Assembly: GCF_900182645.1 (NCBI RefSeq)
Contig: NZ_FXTA01000002.1
Coordinates: 806,001 to 870,000, forward strand
Origin: Flavobacterium resistens
GTDB taxonomy: Bacteria > Bacteroidota > Bacteroidia > Flavobacteriales > Flavobacteriaceae
Reading direction: 5' to 3'
Length of the DNA stretch: 64,000 nt
Shown: piece after piece, positions 1 through 7,712 of the stretch
Layout: the number at the start of each line of letters is the position of its first letter
How positions within the stretch are numbered: the stretch's first letter is position 1
Made by a program: the position numbers and the translations under genes
The notes under the pieces: generated by a model
Databases searched by the model: none
What the model saw: only the letters and a program-made list of their open reading frames with translations
Told to the model about the DNA's origin: nothing

Positions 1-1
1 A

Positions 2-238
2 AATTGGGTTATTGTAATGGCTGGTACTGTTATTTTATTAGGTCACTATGTTGATTTCTTTAATATGATTATGCCTGGTACAGTTGGAGATAAATGGTTT
101 ATTGGTATTCCTGAAATTGCATCTATTCTTTTCTTCTTAGGTTTATTTATTTTTGTTGTATTTACCGCATTAACTAAAGCTCCTTTGTTAGCAAAAAGAA
201 ATCCTTTCATTGAAGAAAGTAAACATTTTCATTATTAA
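2..238 (+). CDS. actF: Quinol:cytochrome c oxidoreductase subunit ActF, C-terminal end (partial)
   Basis: The frame is open from the first bases of the window and ends at 238, so this is the 3' end of a longer gene starting outside. The 79 residues seen hold one hydrophobic helix around GHYVDFF and a second in the run ending FVVFTAL, followed by a polar tail ending ESKHFHY. This matches, from memory, the last part of ActF, an integral membrane subunit of alternative complex III. That complex oxidises menaquinol and passes electrons to cytochrome c. It is followed after 19 bp by cytochrome oxidase subunits II and I, the usual order in Flavobacteriaceae, which supports the call and suggests one transcript for complexes III and IV. 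Identification rests on context as much as on the short sequence. Confidence 0.75.
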   Translation, partial: NWVIVMAGTVILLGHYVDFFNMIMPGTVGDKWFIGIPEIASILFFLGLFIFVVFTALTKAPLLAKRNPFIEESKHFHY

Positions 239-257
239 TATTTAAAGAAGTAAACAG

Positions 258-1454
258 ATGACAAGTTTGTTGGTAATTATAGTTGTAGTTTTATTAGCAG
301 TTGCATTATGGCAATTGACGAAGATATTTGACCTTACTCAGGTAGGTTCATCTTCGGACGATTCGCAAGTTGCATCAGATAATGATAATAATGTTCAAGG
401 ATATATTATGTTTGGCTTTTTGGCTTTCATTTATATATTTACGATTTATGGTTTACTGAAATGGGGTAATTTAGCACTTCATACTCCTGCTTCTGAGCAT
501 GGACTTTTAGTAGATAACTTAATGAATATTACTTGGGTTTTGATTTTCACAGTTCAAGTTATTACTCAAGGTTTGTTATATTGGTTCTCTTTTAAAAACA
601 GAGGACATAAAGATAGAAAGGCTTTGTTTTTTGCTGATAGTAATAAACTTGAAGCAATCTGGAGTATTATTCCATCTGTAGTTTTAGCTTGTTTAATTCT
701 TTATGGATTATATGCTTGGAACAATATTATGTTTGTTGATAAAGATGAAGATGTTGTAGAGATCGAATTATACGCACAGCAGTTTAAATGGACTGCAAGA
801 TATGCTGGACAAGATAATGTTTTAGGAAAAGCTAACGTACGTTTAATTGAAGGTATTAATACATTAGGTGTTGATATGTCTGATCCTAATGCTCAAGATG
901 ATATTGTAGTTACGGAATTGCATATCCCAAAAGGGAAAAAAGTGCATTTCAAAATGCGTTCTCAAGACGTATTACACTCAGCTTATATGCCTCATTTTAG
1001 AGCACAAATGAACTGTGTGCCTGGAATGGTTACTGAATTTGCTTTTGTTCCTACTTACACAACTGCTGAATATAGAGAGTTAGACTTTATGAAAGAAAAG
1101 GTGGCTAACATCAATAAACTGAGAGCAGAAAAAAGTGTAGAATTAGTTGCAAAAGGTGGAACAGCTTTAGATCCTTATACATTTGATTATTTATTATTAT
1201 GTAATAAAATTTGTGGAGCTTCTCATTACAATATGCAAATGAAAGTTGTTGTAGATACTCCTGAAGATTATAAAAAATGGTTAAGCGAAAAAACTACTTT
1301 AGCTCAGGATATTAAAGCAGCAGCAGAAGCTGAAAAAGCAAAAGCAGCGGAAGCAACTGCACCAACAACAGATACAACTGCAAAAGTAATAGATACTGTT
1401 AAAGCGGTTATTGACACTGTAAAAGCAACTGTAGCTAAAGTTGCTATTAAATAA
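258..1454 (+). CDS. coxB: Cytochrome c oxidase subunit II
   Basis: This 398-residue protein carries the CuA centre that receives electrons from cytochrome c and hands them to subunit I. It has four hydrophobic segments (about residues 4-20, 48-68, 90-110 and 133-156), two more than the textbook subunit II. A cupredoxin domain follows from about residue 165. The CuA ligands are visible as C315, C319, H323 and M326 in CNKICGASHYNM, with an upstream His in QDVLHSAYMPHF. The position between the two cysteines that is normally Glu is Lys here. The last 45 residues are a low-complexity tail rich in Ala, Lys and Thr with repeated AKVIDTVKAV-like units, absent from classical subunit II. It lies between actF and coxA with short gaps and is probably cotranscribed with them. 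Confidence 0.95.
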   Translation: MTSLLVIIVVVLLAVALWQLTKIFDLTQVGSSSDDSQVASDNDNNVQGYIMFGFLAFIYIFTIYGLLKWGNLALHTPASEHGLLVDNLMNITWVLIFTVQVITQGLLYWFSFKNRGHKDRKALFFADSNKLEAIWSIIPSVVLACLILYGLYAWNNIMFVDKDEDVVEIELYAQQFKWTARYAGQDNVLGKANVRLIEGINTLGVDMSDPNAQDDIVVTELHIPKGKKVHFKMRSQDVLHSAYMPHFRAQMNCVPGMVTEFAFVPTYTTAEYRELDFMKEKVANINKLRAEKSVELVAKGGTALDPYTFDYLLLCNKICGASHYNMQMKVVVDTPEDYKKWLSEKTTLAQDIKAAAEAEKAKAAEATAPTTDTTAKVIDTVKAVIDTVKATVAKVAIK

Positions 1455-1484
1455 TATTATTAAGAAAATTTAAAGTACACATAT

Positions 1485-3287
1485 ATGTCAGCAGAAGCGC
1501 ACGGTCACGATCACGGACACGATCACGAGCACGAACATCATCATAAAGACACGTTCATTACTAAATATATCTTTAGTATTGATCACAAAATGATTGCCAA
1601 ACAATACTTAATTACTGGTATTATTATGGGAATTATCGGTATCGTAATGTCTTTGCTTTTCAGAATGCAATTGGCGTGGCCAGAAGAGTCTTTTAAAATA
1701 TTCAATGTTTTATTAGGAGACAAATTTGCACCTGATGGTGTAATGGCCAATGATATTTACTTGGCTTTAGTTACAATTCATGGTACCATCATGGTATTCT
1801 TTGTACTGACAGCTGGTTTGAGTGGAACTTTTAGTAACTTACTTATTCCACTTCAAATTGGAGCACGAGATATGGCTTCTGGATTTATGAACATGATTTC
1901 ATACTGGTTGTTCTTCTTATCTGCTGTAGTAATGTTATGTTCTTTATTTGTTGAAGCTGGACCAGCTTCTGCAGGTTGGACAATTTACCCTCCATTAAGT
2001 GCTTTACCACAAGCGATCCCTGGATCAGGAACTGGTATGACTTTATGGTTAGTTTCAATGGCTATCTTTATTGCATCTTCTTTAATGGGATCATTAAACT
2101 ACATTGTAACTGTTATTAACTTAAGAACTAAAGGAATGTCTATGACTAGACTTCCTCTTACAATCTGGACATTTTTTGTAACAGCTATTATTGGTGTTAT
2201 TTCATTTCCAGTATTATTGTCTGCAGCTTTATTGTTAATTTTCGATAGAAGTTTTGGTACTTCATTCTTCTTATCTGATATTTATATTGCTGGTGAAGTT
2301 TTACATTACCAAGGTGGTTCTCCAGTATTGTTCGAACACTTATTCTGGTTCTTAGGTCACCCTGAGGTTTACATCGTAATCTTGCCTGCAATGGGTCTTG
2401 TATCTGAAATTATGGCTACGAACTCTCGTAAACCAATTTTTGGATACAGAGCGATGATTATGTCAGTTCTTGCAATTGCATTCTTATCAACTATTGTTTG
2501 GGGTCACCACATGTTTATCTCTGGTATGAATCCTTTCTTAGGATCTGTATTTACTTTTACAACTTTATTGATTGCGATTCCATCTGCTGTAAAAGCGTTC
2601 AACTGGATTACAACTTTATGGAAAGGTAATTTACAATTTAACCCTGCAATGTTATTTTCTATCGGAATGGTTTCTACTTTCATTACAGGAGGTTTAACTG
2701 GAATCATTTTAGGAGATAGTACTTTAGATATTAACGTTCATGATACTTATTTCGTAATTGCTCACTTTCACTTAGTAATGGGTATCTCTGCGCTTTATGG
2801 AATGTTTGCTGGTATTTATCATTGGTTCCCTAAAATGTACGGAAGAATGTTAAATAAAAACTTAGGTTATATTCACTTCTGGGTAACTGCAGTTTGTGCT
2901 TATGGAGTTTTCTTCCCAATGCACTTTATTGGATTAGCTGGTTTACCAAGACGTTATTATACAAACACAAACTTTCCATTATTTGATGATTTGCAAAATG
3001 TGAATGTTTTAATTACAACATTTGCTCTTGTAGGAGGTGCATTCCAATTAGTATTCTTATACAATTTCTTTAGTAGTATTTTCTACGGTAAGAAAGCAGT
3101 TCAGAATCCATGGAGATCAACAACATTAGAGTGGACTACACCAGTAGAACATATTCATGGTAACTGGCCAGGTGAAATTCCTCATGTATATCGTTGGCCG
3201 TATGACTATAGTAATCCAAATCATGATGTAGATTTTGTACCTCAAAATGTACCAATGAAAGAAGGTGAAGAAGTTTTACACCACTAA
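1485..3287 (+). CDS. coxA: Cytochrome c oxidase subunit I
   Basis: This is the catalytic subunit of the terminal oxidase, an inner-membrane protein that reduces O2 to water and pumps protons. The 600 residues include all expected ligands: H99 in helix II (TIHGT), the cross-linked pair H292/Y296 in GHPEVY, the CuB histidines H341/H342 in GHHMF, and H427/H429 in HDTYFVIAHFH for hemes a3 and a. The HPEVY motif places it in the A family. An unusual N-terminal extension (residues 6-20) holds nine histidines alternating with Gly, Asp and Glu before the conserved fold starts near TKYIFSIDHK. It ends the first respiratory block and is followed by a strong hairpin terminator. The subunit III and IV genes are about 31 kb away in this window. 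Confidence 0.97.
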   Translation: MSAEAHGHDHGHDHEHEHHHKDTFITKYIFSIDHKMIAKQYLITGIIMGIIGIVMSLLFRMQLAWPEESFKIFNVLLGDKFAPDGVMANDIYLALVTIHGTIMVFFVLTAGLSGTFSNLLIPLQIGARDMASGFMNMISYWLFFLSAVVMLCSLFVEAGPASAGWTIYPPLSALPQAIPGSGTGMTLWLVSMAIFIASSLMGSLNYIVTVINLRTKGMSMTRLPLTIWTFFVTAIIGVISFPVLLSAALLLIFDRSFGTSFFLSDIYIAGEVLHYQGGSPVLFEHLFWFLGHPEVYIVILPAMGLVSEIMATNSRKPIFGYRAMIMSVLAIAFLSTIVWGHHMFISGMNPFLGSVFTFTTLLIAIPSAVKAFNWITTLWKGNLQFNPAMLFSIGMVSTFITGGLTGIILGDSTLDINVHDTYFVIAHFHLVMGISALYGMFAGIYHWFPKMYGRMLNKNLGYIHFWVTAVCAYGVFFPMHFIGLAGLPRRYYTNTNFPLFDDLQNVNVLITTFALVGGAFQLVFLYNFFSSIFYGKKAVQNPWRSTTLEWTTPVEHIHGNWPGEIPHVYRWPYDYSNPNHDVDFVPQNVPMKEGEEVLHH

Positions 3288-3294
3288 AAATATT

Positions 3295-3324
3295 AAAAAG
3301 GCTATCAGAAATGATAGCCTTTTT
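3295..3324 (+). terminator. Rho-independent terminator after coxA
   Basis: A perfect 13-bp inverted repeat (AAAAAGGCTATCA with TGATAGCCTTTTT) around a GAAA tetraloop, ending in a T run. It starts 7 bp after the coxA stop and ends the ACIII/oxidase transcript before ruvB. Confidence 0.92.
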
Positions 3325-3381
3325 TGTTAGTTAAAATTTTAAACGTTCAGTTTTACTGTTTTACAAACTGATTAGTTTCTA

Positions 3382-3389
3382 TATCTTTG
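3382..3389 (+). promoter_or_regulatory. -7 promoter box of ruvB (TATCTTTG)
   Basis: TATCTTTG matches the Bacteroidota sigma-A -7 consensus TAnnTTTG exactly. Only four bases separate it from the ruvB ATG at 3394, so the transcript should start at or beside the start codon. I see no convincing TTG -33 element. Confidence 0.7.
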
Positions 3390-3393
3390 TAGG

Positions 3394-4416
3394 ATGAATG
3401 AAAATCTAGATCCTACTACTAAAGGATACAACTCAGAAGAATTAGATCTTGAAAAAAGATTGCGTCCGCTCTCATTTGATGACTTTGCCGGACAAGATCA
3501 GGTTTTGGAAAATTTAAAAGTCTTTGTTGCAGCGGCTAATCAACGTGGTGAAGCACTTGACCATGCCCTTTTTCATGGCCCTCCAGGTCTTGGAAAAACT
3601 ACATTGGCAAATATTTTAGCAAATGAACTTCAAGTTGGAATTAAAATAACTTCTGGTCCTGTATTGGATAAACCTGGTGATTTAGCTGGTTTGCTGACTA
3701 ATTTGGATGAACGTGATGTTTTATTCATTGACGAAATTCATCGATTAAGTCCTGTTGTTGAGGAGTATTTGTATTCAGCGATGGAGGATTTCAAAATTGA
3801 TATTATGATCGAATCTGGTCCAAATGCGAGAACAGTGCAGATCAATTTGAATCCGTTTACATTGATTGGTGCTACAACACGTTCTGGTTTATTAACCGCT
3901 CCAATGAGAGCGCGTTTTGGAATTTCATCTCGATTACAATATTATACGACAGAACTTTTAACTACAATTGTTGAACGAAGTGCTTCTATTTTAAAAATGC
4001 CTATTGATCTTGAAGCTGCAATTGAAATTGCAGGAAGAAGCCGTGGAACGCCTCGTATTGCAAATGCATTATTGAGACGTGTTCGTGATTTTGCACAGAT
4101 AAAAGGTAATGGTAGAATTGATTTAGAAATTTCAAGATATGCTTTAAAAGCATTAAATGTTGATGCACACGGATTAGATGAAATGGATAATAAAATTTTA
4201 TTGACTATTATAAATAAATTTAAGGGTGGCCCAGTTGGGCTTTCAACTTTGGCAACTGCTGTTTCTGAAAGTAGTGAAACCATTGAGGAAGTTTATGAAC
4301 CTTTTTTAATTCAGGAGGGATTTATTATGCGTACGCCTCGTGGACGTGAAGTGACTGATAAAGCCTATAAACATTTAGGAAAAATAAATACAAACATTCA
4401 AGGCGGTTTGTTTTAA
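3394..4416 (+). CDS. ruvB: Holliday junction branch migration ATPase RuvB
   Basis: RuvB is the AAA+ motor that, with RuvA, drives branch migration of Holliday junctions during recombinational repair. The 340 residues are the usual family length. They show Walker [10 protein letters not shown], Walker [10 protein letters not shown], the sensor GATTRSGLL and the arginine-bearing [15 protein letters not shown] stretch, then the C-terminal winged-helix domain with GPVGLSTLA. The ATG at 3394 sits four bases after a perfect -7 box. The next gene, a P450, begins 10 bp after the stop, so the two are probably cotranscribed. ruvA is a separate gene 18 kb downstream rather than in an operon with ruvB. 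Confidence 0.98.
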   Translation: MNENLDPTTKGYNSEELDLEKRLRPLSFDDFAGQDQVLENLKVFVAAANQRGEALDHALFHGPPGLGKTTLANILANELQVGIKITSGPVLDKPGDLAGLLTNLDERDVLFIDEIHRLSPVVEEYLYSAMEDFKIDIMIESGPNARTVQINLNPFTLIGATTRSGLLTAPMRARFGISSRLQYYTTELLTTIVERSASILKMPIDLEAAIEIAGRSRGTPRIANALLRRVRDFAQIKGNGRIDLEISRYALKALNVDAHGLDEMDNKILLTIINKFKGGPVGLSTLATAVSESSETIEEVYEPFLIQEGFIMRTPRGREVTDKAYKHLGKINTNIQGGLF

Positions 4417-4426
4417 TTTCTTTTTT

Positions 4427-5773
4427 ATGTCTGCAGGCACAAAATATAATTATCCTAATCAATTATCGATTTTCAGATTCTTTTTAGATTCGGAAGGTGT
4501 AAGGAGAAATCCAATACCATTTCATAAAAGATATTTTGAAAAGTTGGGTGATTCTTTTTCTTTGAAAATCGGTTTTTCTAAGTATTTGATTTTGTCCAGA
4601 GACAATGAAATTGCACAGTATATTTTAGTTAAAAACCAGAAAAATTATCATAAGTCAAAGTTTCAGTCGGTTTATCTTTCTAAGTATTTAGGAAAAGGAC
4701 TTTTAACTAGTGACGGTGATTTTTGGCTGAAACAAAGAAGACTTATTCAGCCTGCATTTCATAAACAGAAAATGAATATGCTGGTCGATAATATGAATAA
4801 CACGATTAGTTCTGAAATTGATAATTTAAAAGTAAATGAAATCTTTAATGCTTTTCCGGCCATGAGCCAGCTAGCATTTAATGTTGTAGCTAAGTCATTA
4901 TTTGAATTTTCAATCTCAGAAGTAAAACTGCATAGAATAAAGTTTATTATAGAAGAAGTTCAAAAATTTTTAGTGAAAGAAATTAGACTTCCTCATAAAG
5001 CTTTATGGTTTTCGTTAAGCGGTCAGGTTGAAAAACATTTAAAATTAGCTCAAGAGAATAATCAAATTATCCAAGAAATTATCGAGGAAAGGGATTCTTC
5101 TAATGAGGATTTTAATGATTTGCTTAATATGCTTATGGATACCAGATATGAAGATACTGGTGAAAGTATGTCGATGCAGCAGTTGATTGATGAAATTAAA
5201 GTTTTATTTATTGCAGGCCATGAAACTACCGCTAATGCATTAACCTTTACACTTCACTTTTTAGGGAAGCATTCGGATGTACAGCAAAAGGTTTTTGATG
5301 AGATTACTGAAATCGAATCACAGACTGATGATGTTATTGAGCAATTACAAAAAATGTCTTATTTAAATGCTGTTTTAAATGAATCGATGCGTTTATATCC
5401 GCCTGCATGGATTACTGATAGACAAAATGTAGAAGATGATGTTGTTGGCAATTTTAAAATTAAAAAAGGCACCTTAATTGGAATTTCATTTTTTGAATTG
5501 CATCGAAATCCTAAGTATTGGGAAAATCCTGATGAATTTATTCCAGAACGATTTCTTGGTGAACAAAAGAAACAATCTATGCAATATTTTTATCCCTTTG
5601 GAGCTGGGCCAAGAATGTGTATTGGAGCAGGTTTTGCTATTTATGAAATGTGTTTGGCAATTTCGCAGATTGTGAAACGCTATGTTATTGAATCGAATAC
5701 AGATACAATAGAATTTAATCCATTGGTGACTTTAAAACCGGTTAATGTTGAAGTTTCATTTTCTCGAAGATGA
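4427..5773 (+). CDS. Cytochrome P450
   Basis: A 448-residue heme-thiolate monooxygenase. The I-helix oxygen-activation motif is AGHETTA, the K-helix ExxR is in [13 protein letters not shown] follows, and the heme loop [10 protein letters not shown] supplies Cys 398 as axial ligand. There is no membrane anchor, so it should be soluble and need separate ferredoxin or flavodoxin partners, none of which is encoded nearby. The fold is that of fatty-acid or terpene-type P450s, but the substrate cannot be read from sequence. It lies 10 bp after ruvB and its stop overlaps the queG start by four bases (ATGA). It is therefore embedded in a DNA/tRNA maintenance operon, an odd place for a monooxygenase. 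Confidence 0.93.
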   Translation: MSAGTKYNYPNQLSIFRFFLDSEGVRRNPIPFHKRYFEKLGDSFSLKIGFSKYLILSRDNEIAQYILVKNQKNYHKSKFQSVYLSKYLGKGLLTSDGDFWLKQRRLIQPAFHKQKMNMLVDNMNNTISSEIDNLKVNEIFNAFPAMSQLAFNVVAKSLFEFSISEVKLHRIKFIIEEVQKFLVKEIRLPHKALWFSLSGQVEKHLKLAQENNQIIQEIIEERDSSNEDFNDLLNMLMDTRYEDTGESMSMQQLIDEIKVLFIAGHETTANALTFTLHFLGKHSDVQQKVFDEITEIESQTDDVIEQLQKMSYLNAVLNESMRLYPPAWITDRQNVEDDVVGNFKIKKGTLIGISFFELHRNPKYWENPDEFIPERFLGEQKKQSMQYFYPFGAGPRMCIGAGFAIYEMCLAISQIVKRYVIESNTDTIEFNPLVTLKPVNVEVSFSRR

Positions 5774-6696
5774 GTATAAATGCGAAAGAGACATATTCAA
5801 AATTTATAAAAGACGAAGCTAAAAGGCTTGGTTTTCTCTCTTGTGGAATTTCTAAAGCTGGATTTCTGGAAGAAGAAGCTCCTCGACTTGAAAAGTGGTT
5901 AAATAACAACCATAATGGCCAAATGGCTTATATGGAAAATCATTTTGATAAACGTTTAGATCCAACTTTACTGGTTGATGATGCTAAAAGCGTTGTTTCT
6001 CTTCTTCTTAATTATTTTCCATCGGAATCTCAAAATGAAGATAGCTTTAAAATATCAAAATATGCATACGGTCAAGATTATCATTTTGTTATTAAAGAAA
6101 AACTAAAAGAATTGCTTCATTCTATCGAGGAGAATATCGGTGAAGTTTCAGGTCGTGCTTTTGTAGATTCGGCCCCGGTTTTGGACAAAGCTTGGGCTGC
6201 GAAAAGTGGTTTAGGCTGGATTGGGAAAAACAGCAATTTAATAACTCAAAAAGTAGGCTCTTTTTATTTTATTGCAGAACTTATTTTAGATCTTGATTTA
6301 GAATACGACTACAAAACAACAGATCATTGCGGTTCTTGCACTGCTTGTATTGATGCCTGTCCTACTCAGGCAATTCTGGCGCCATATATTGTTGATGGTA
6401 GTAAATGTATATCTTATTACACGATTGAATTAAAAGAAAATCTTCCATATGAAATGAAGGGAAAATTTGATGAATGGATGTTTGGCTGTGATACCTGTCA
6501 AGATGTTTGTCCTTGGAATCGTTTTTCAAAACCTCATTCAGAACCTTTATTTAATCCGAATCCTGACTTGCTTTCTTTCTCTAAAAAAGATTGGACTGAA
6601 ATTACTGAAGAAACTTTTCGCACCGTTTTTAAAAATTCTCCCATTAAAAGAACCAAATTTGAGGGATTAAAACGAAATATTTCGTTTTTAAAATGA
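5770..6696 (+). CDS. queG: Epoxyqueuosine reductase QueG
   Basis: QueG is a cobalamin- and iron-sulfur-dependent enzyme that reduces epoxyqueuosine to queuosine in tRNA, the last step of Q biosynthesis. The N-terminal half carries the DUF1730-type domain, with the [11 protein letters not shown] and [10 protein letters not shown] motifs of the family. Two 4Fe-4S motifs follow: [12 protein letters not shown] and [11 protein letters not shown]. At 308 residues it is the short form, lacking the C-terminal HEAT-repeat region of some homologues. Its ATG overlaps the stop of the P450 gene by four bases, indicating translational coupling. Confidence 0.95.
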   Translation: MSINAKETYSKFIKDEAKRLGFLSCGISKAGFLEEEAPRLEKWLNNNHNGQMAYMENHFDKRLDPTLLVDDAKSVVSLLLNYFPSESQNEDSFKISKYAYGQDYHFVIKEKLKELLHSIEENIGEVSGRAFVDSAPVLDKAWAAKSGLGWIGKNSNLITQKVGSFYFIAELILDLDLEYDYKTTDHCGSCTACIDACPTQAILAPYIVDGSKCISYYTIELKENLPYEMKGKFDEWMFGCDTCQDVCPWNRFSKPHSEPLFNPNPDLLSFSKKDWTEITEETFRTVFKNSPIKRTKFEGLKRNISFLK

Positions 6697-7704
6697 CATA
6701 ATAAGATAAAATTCTAGCTAATTTTATTCCTTTTTTTATTTATAAATTTCCACTTTAATAAGACACATTTTTTGTAAGAGGCTATATTCTAGTTTAATAC
6801 GTGTGTCTTTTTAGCAATGTAAGAAATAAAATACACCTAAAGCAGTTAGTCGATAATAATTATCGATAAAAGACATGTTTGATCATGATTTGTTTCATGG
6901 TATATTTTTAAGTTTAATTTTCTAGTTATTATTCGTAGTAAATTTATTGTAAATTTTTTCCTTCTTAAATATATGTGTGACGATTCAGTTCTCTACAAAT
7001 AAATATGATTTCAAAATATGAGTAAAAATTTACTGATTTTAAATGTAATTTATTCTTAGTCTTTAAATTATTGATAATCAGTATTTTGTTTTGATTTGTC
7101 AGACTTCACGATAAAATAATTCTAATAATAGAACACTATTTCTTCTTTATCGGATAAAATCTCTTAAAGAAAAATTGCTATGATAAAAATAGATTTATAA
7201 AAATTAAGTTTGTTTCTGCACACAAGTAAAAAATAACGAACAAATGTTAAAAATTTTAATGTAGTTTAAAACTGTTTGTTTTGTAAGATATTTTGCTGTT
7301 TTTGTTTTAAATATTTGGTTATTATGAGTAATTGATAATAATTTAAGAAAATTCTTCTGTTTTGTTGTGAAAAAATCAATTTTGTAGATTTTTGGAATTG
7401 AATTTAGTCGAAAAAAGATGTTATTCAACGTTTTTATAGGTAGTTTGTCGACTAATGTAGCTAATTACTAGGTGTTTATATACTTTCGCGACACCAAAAC
7501 TACCCAAATAACCTATGACACAATTTTTATGTCTTGAACTAAAAAAGGTTCAAATGAATTTTGATTTTGATAAAAATCTTAAGGAAGATTTTGTTTTCTT
7601 TTCAAAATCCAATCTCTATATTTTTTCGTATTTGTCCTATATGCTGAAAACTGTGGTAGTTTTTTCAGCTGACAATATTTGCACTTCTCAAATCTCACTT
7701 GCGT
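6697..7704. other. 1 kb AT-rich intergenic region upstream of the adhesin gene
   Basis: No convincing protein or RNA gene lies here. It is very AT-rich and full of short stop-bounded frames. It holds a weak terminator-like hairpin near 6760-6812, a 17-bp near-palindrome at 6850-6866 (TCGATAATAATTATCGA), and an imperfect promoter-like box TACTTTCG at 7481-7488. A 65-codon ORF at 7515-7712 overlaps the adhesin start. It is by far the longest non-coding stretch in the window. Its place directly before a very large surface protein gene suggests a long regulatory leader, which is inference. Confidence 0.5.
6760..6812 (+). terminator. Possible terminator downstream of queG
   Basis: AAGACACA at 6760-6767 pairs with TGTGTCTT at 6802-6809, and the right arm runs into further T residues. 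The loop of about 34 nt is long, so this is a weak candidate for the end of the ruvB-P450-queG transcript. Confidence 0.3.
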
Positions 7705-7712
7705 ATGCGTAA
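7515..7712 (+). CDS. Possible 65-residue leader ORF overlapping the adhesin start
   Basis: An ATG-initiated frame of 65 codons begins 27 bp after the promoter-like box at 7481-7488. It ends with a TAA at 7710-7712, inside the first codons of the adhesin gene, whose ATG is at 7705. The product would contain a moderately hydrophobic central stretch but no family I recognise. The eight-base overlap could allow translational coupling. It may equally be a chance frame in a long 5' leader, so I treat it as tentative. Confidence 0.25.
   Translation: MTQFLCLELKKVQMNFDFDKNLKEDFVFFSKSNLYIFSYLSYMLKTVVVFSADNICTSQISLAYA

Noticed and set aside
3942..4283. Antisense ORF of 113 codons in ruvB
   Set aside because: It is a shadow of a well-supported gene, with no domain and no start signals.
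6850..6866. 17-bp near-palindrome TCGATAATAATTATCGA
   Set aside because: Such short palindromes are common in AT-rich DNA and no gene start or repeat copies were found near it. It is noted only within the region entry.
7204..7428. Minus-strand ORF of 74 codons in the region upstream of the adhesin
   Set aside because: It has AT-driven composition (Lys, Asn, Ile, Phe), no recognisable domain and no promoter box, and is probably a chance frame.
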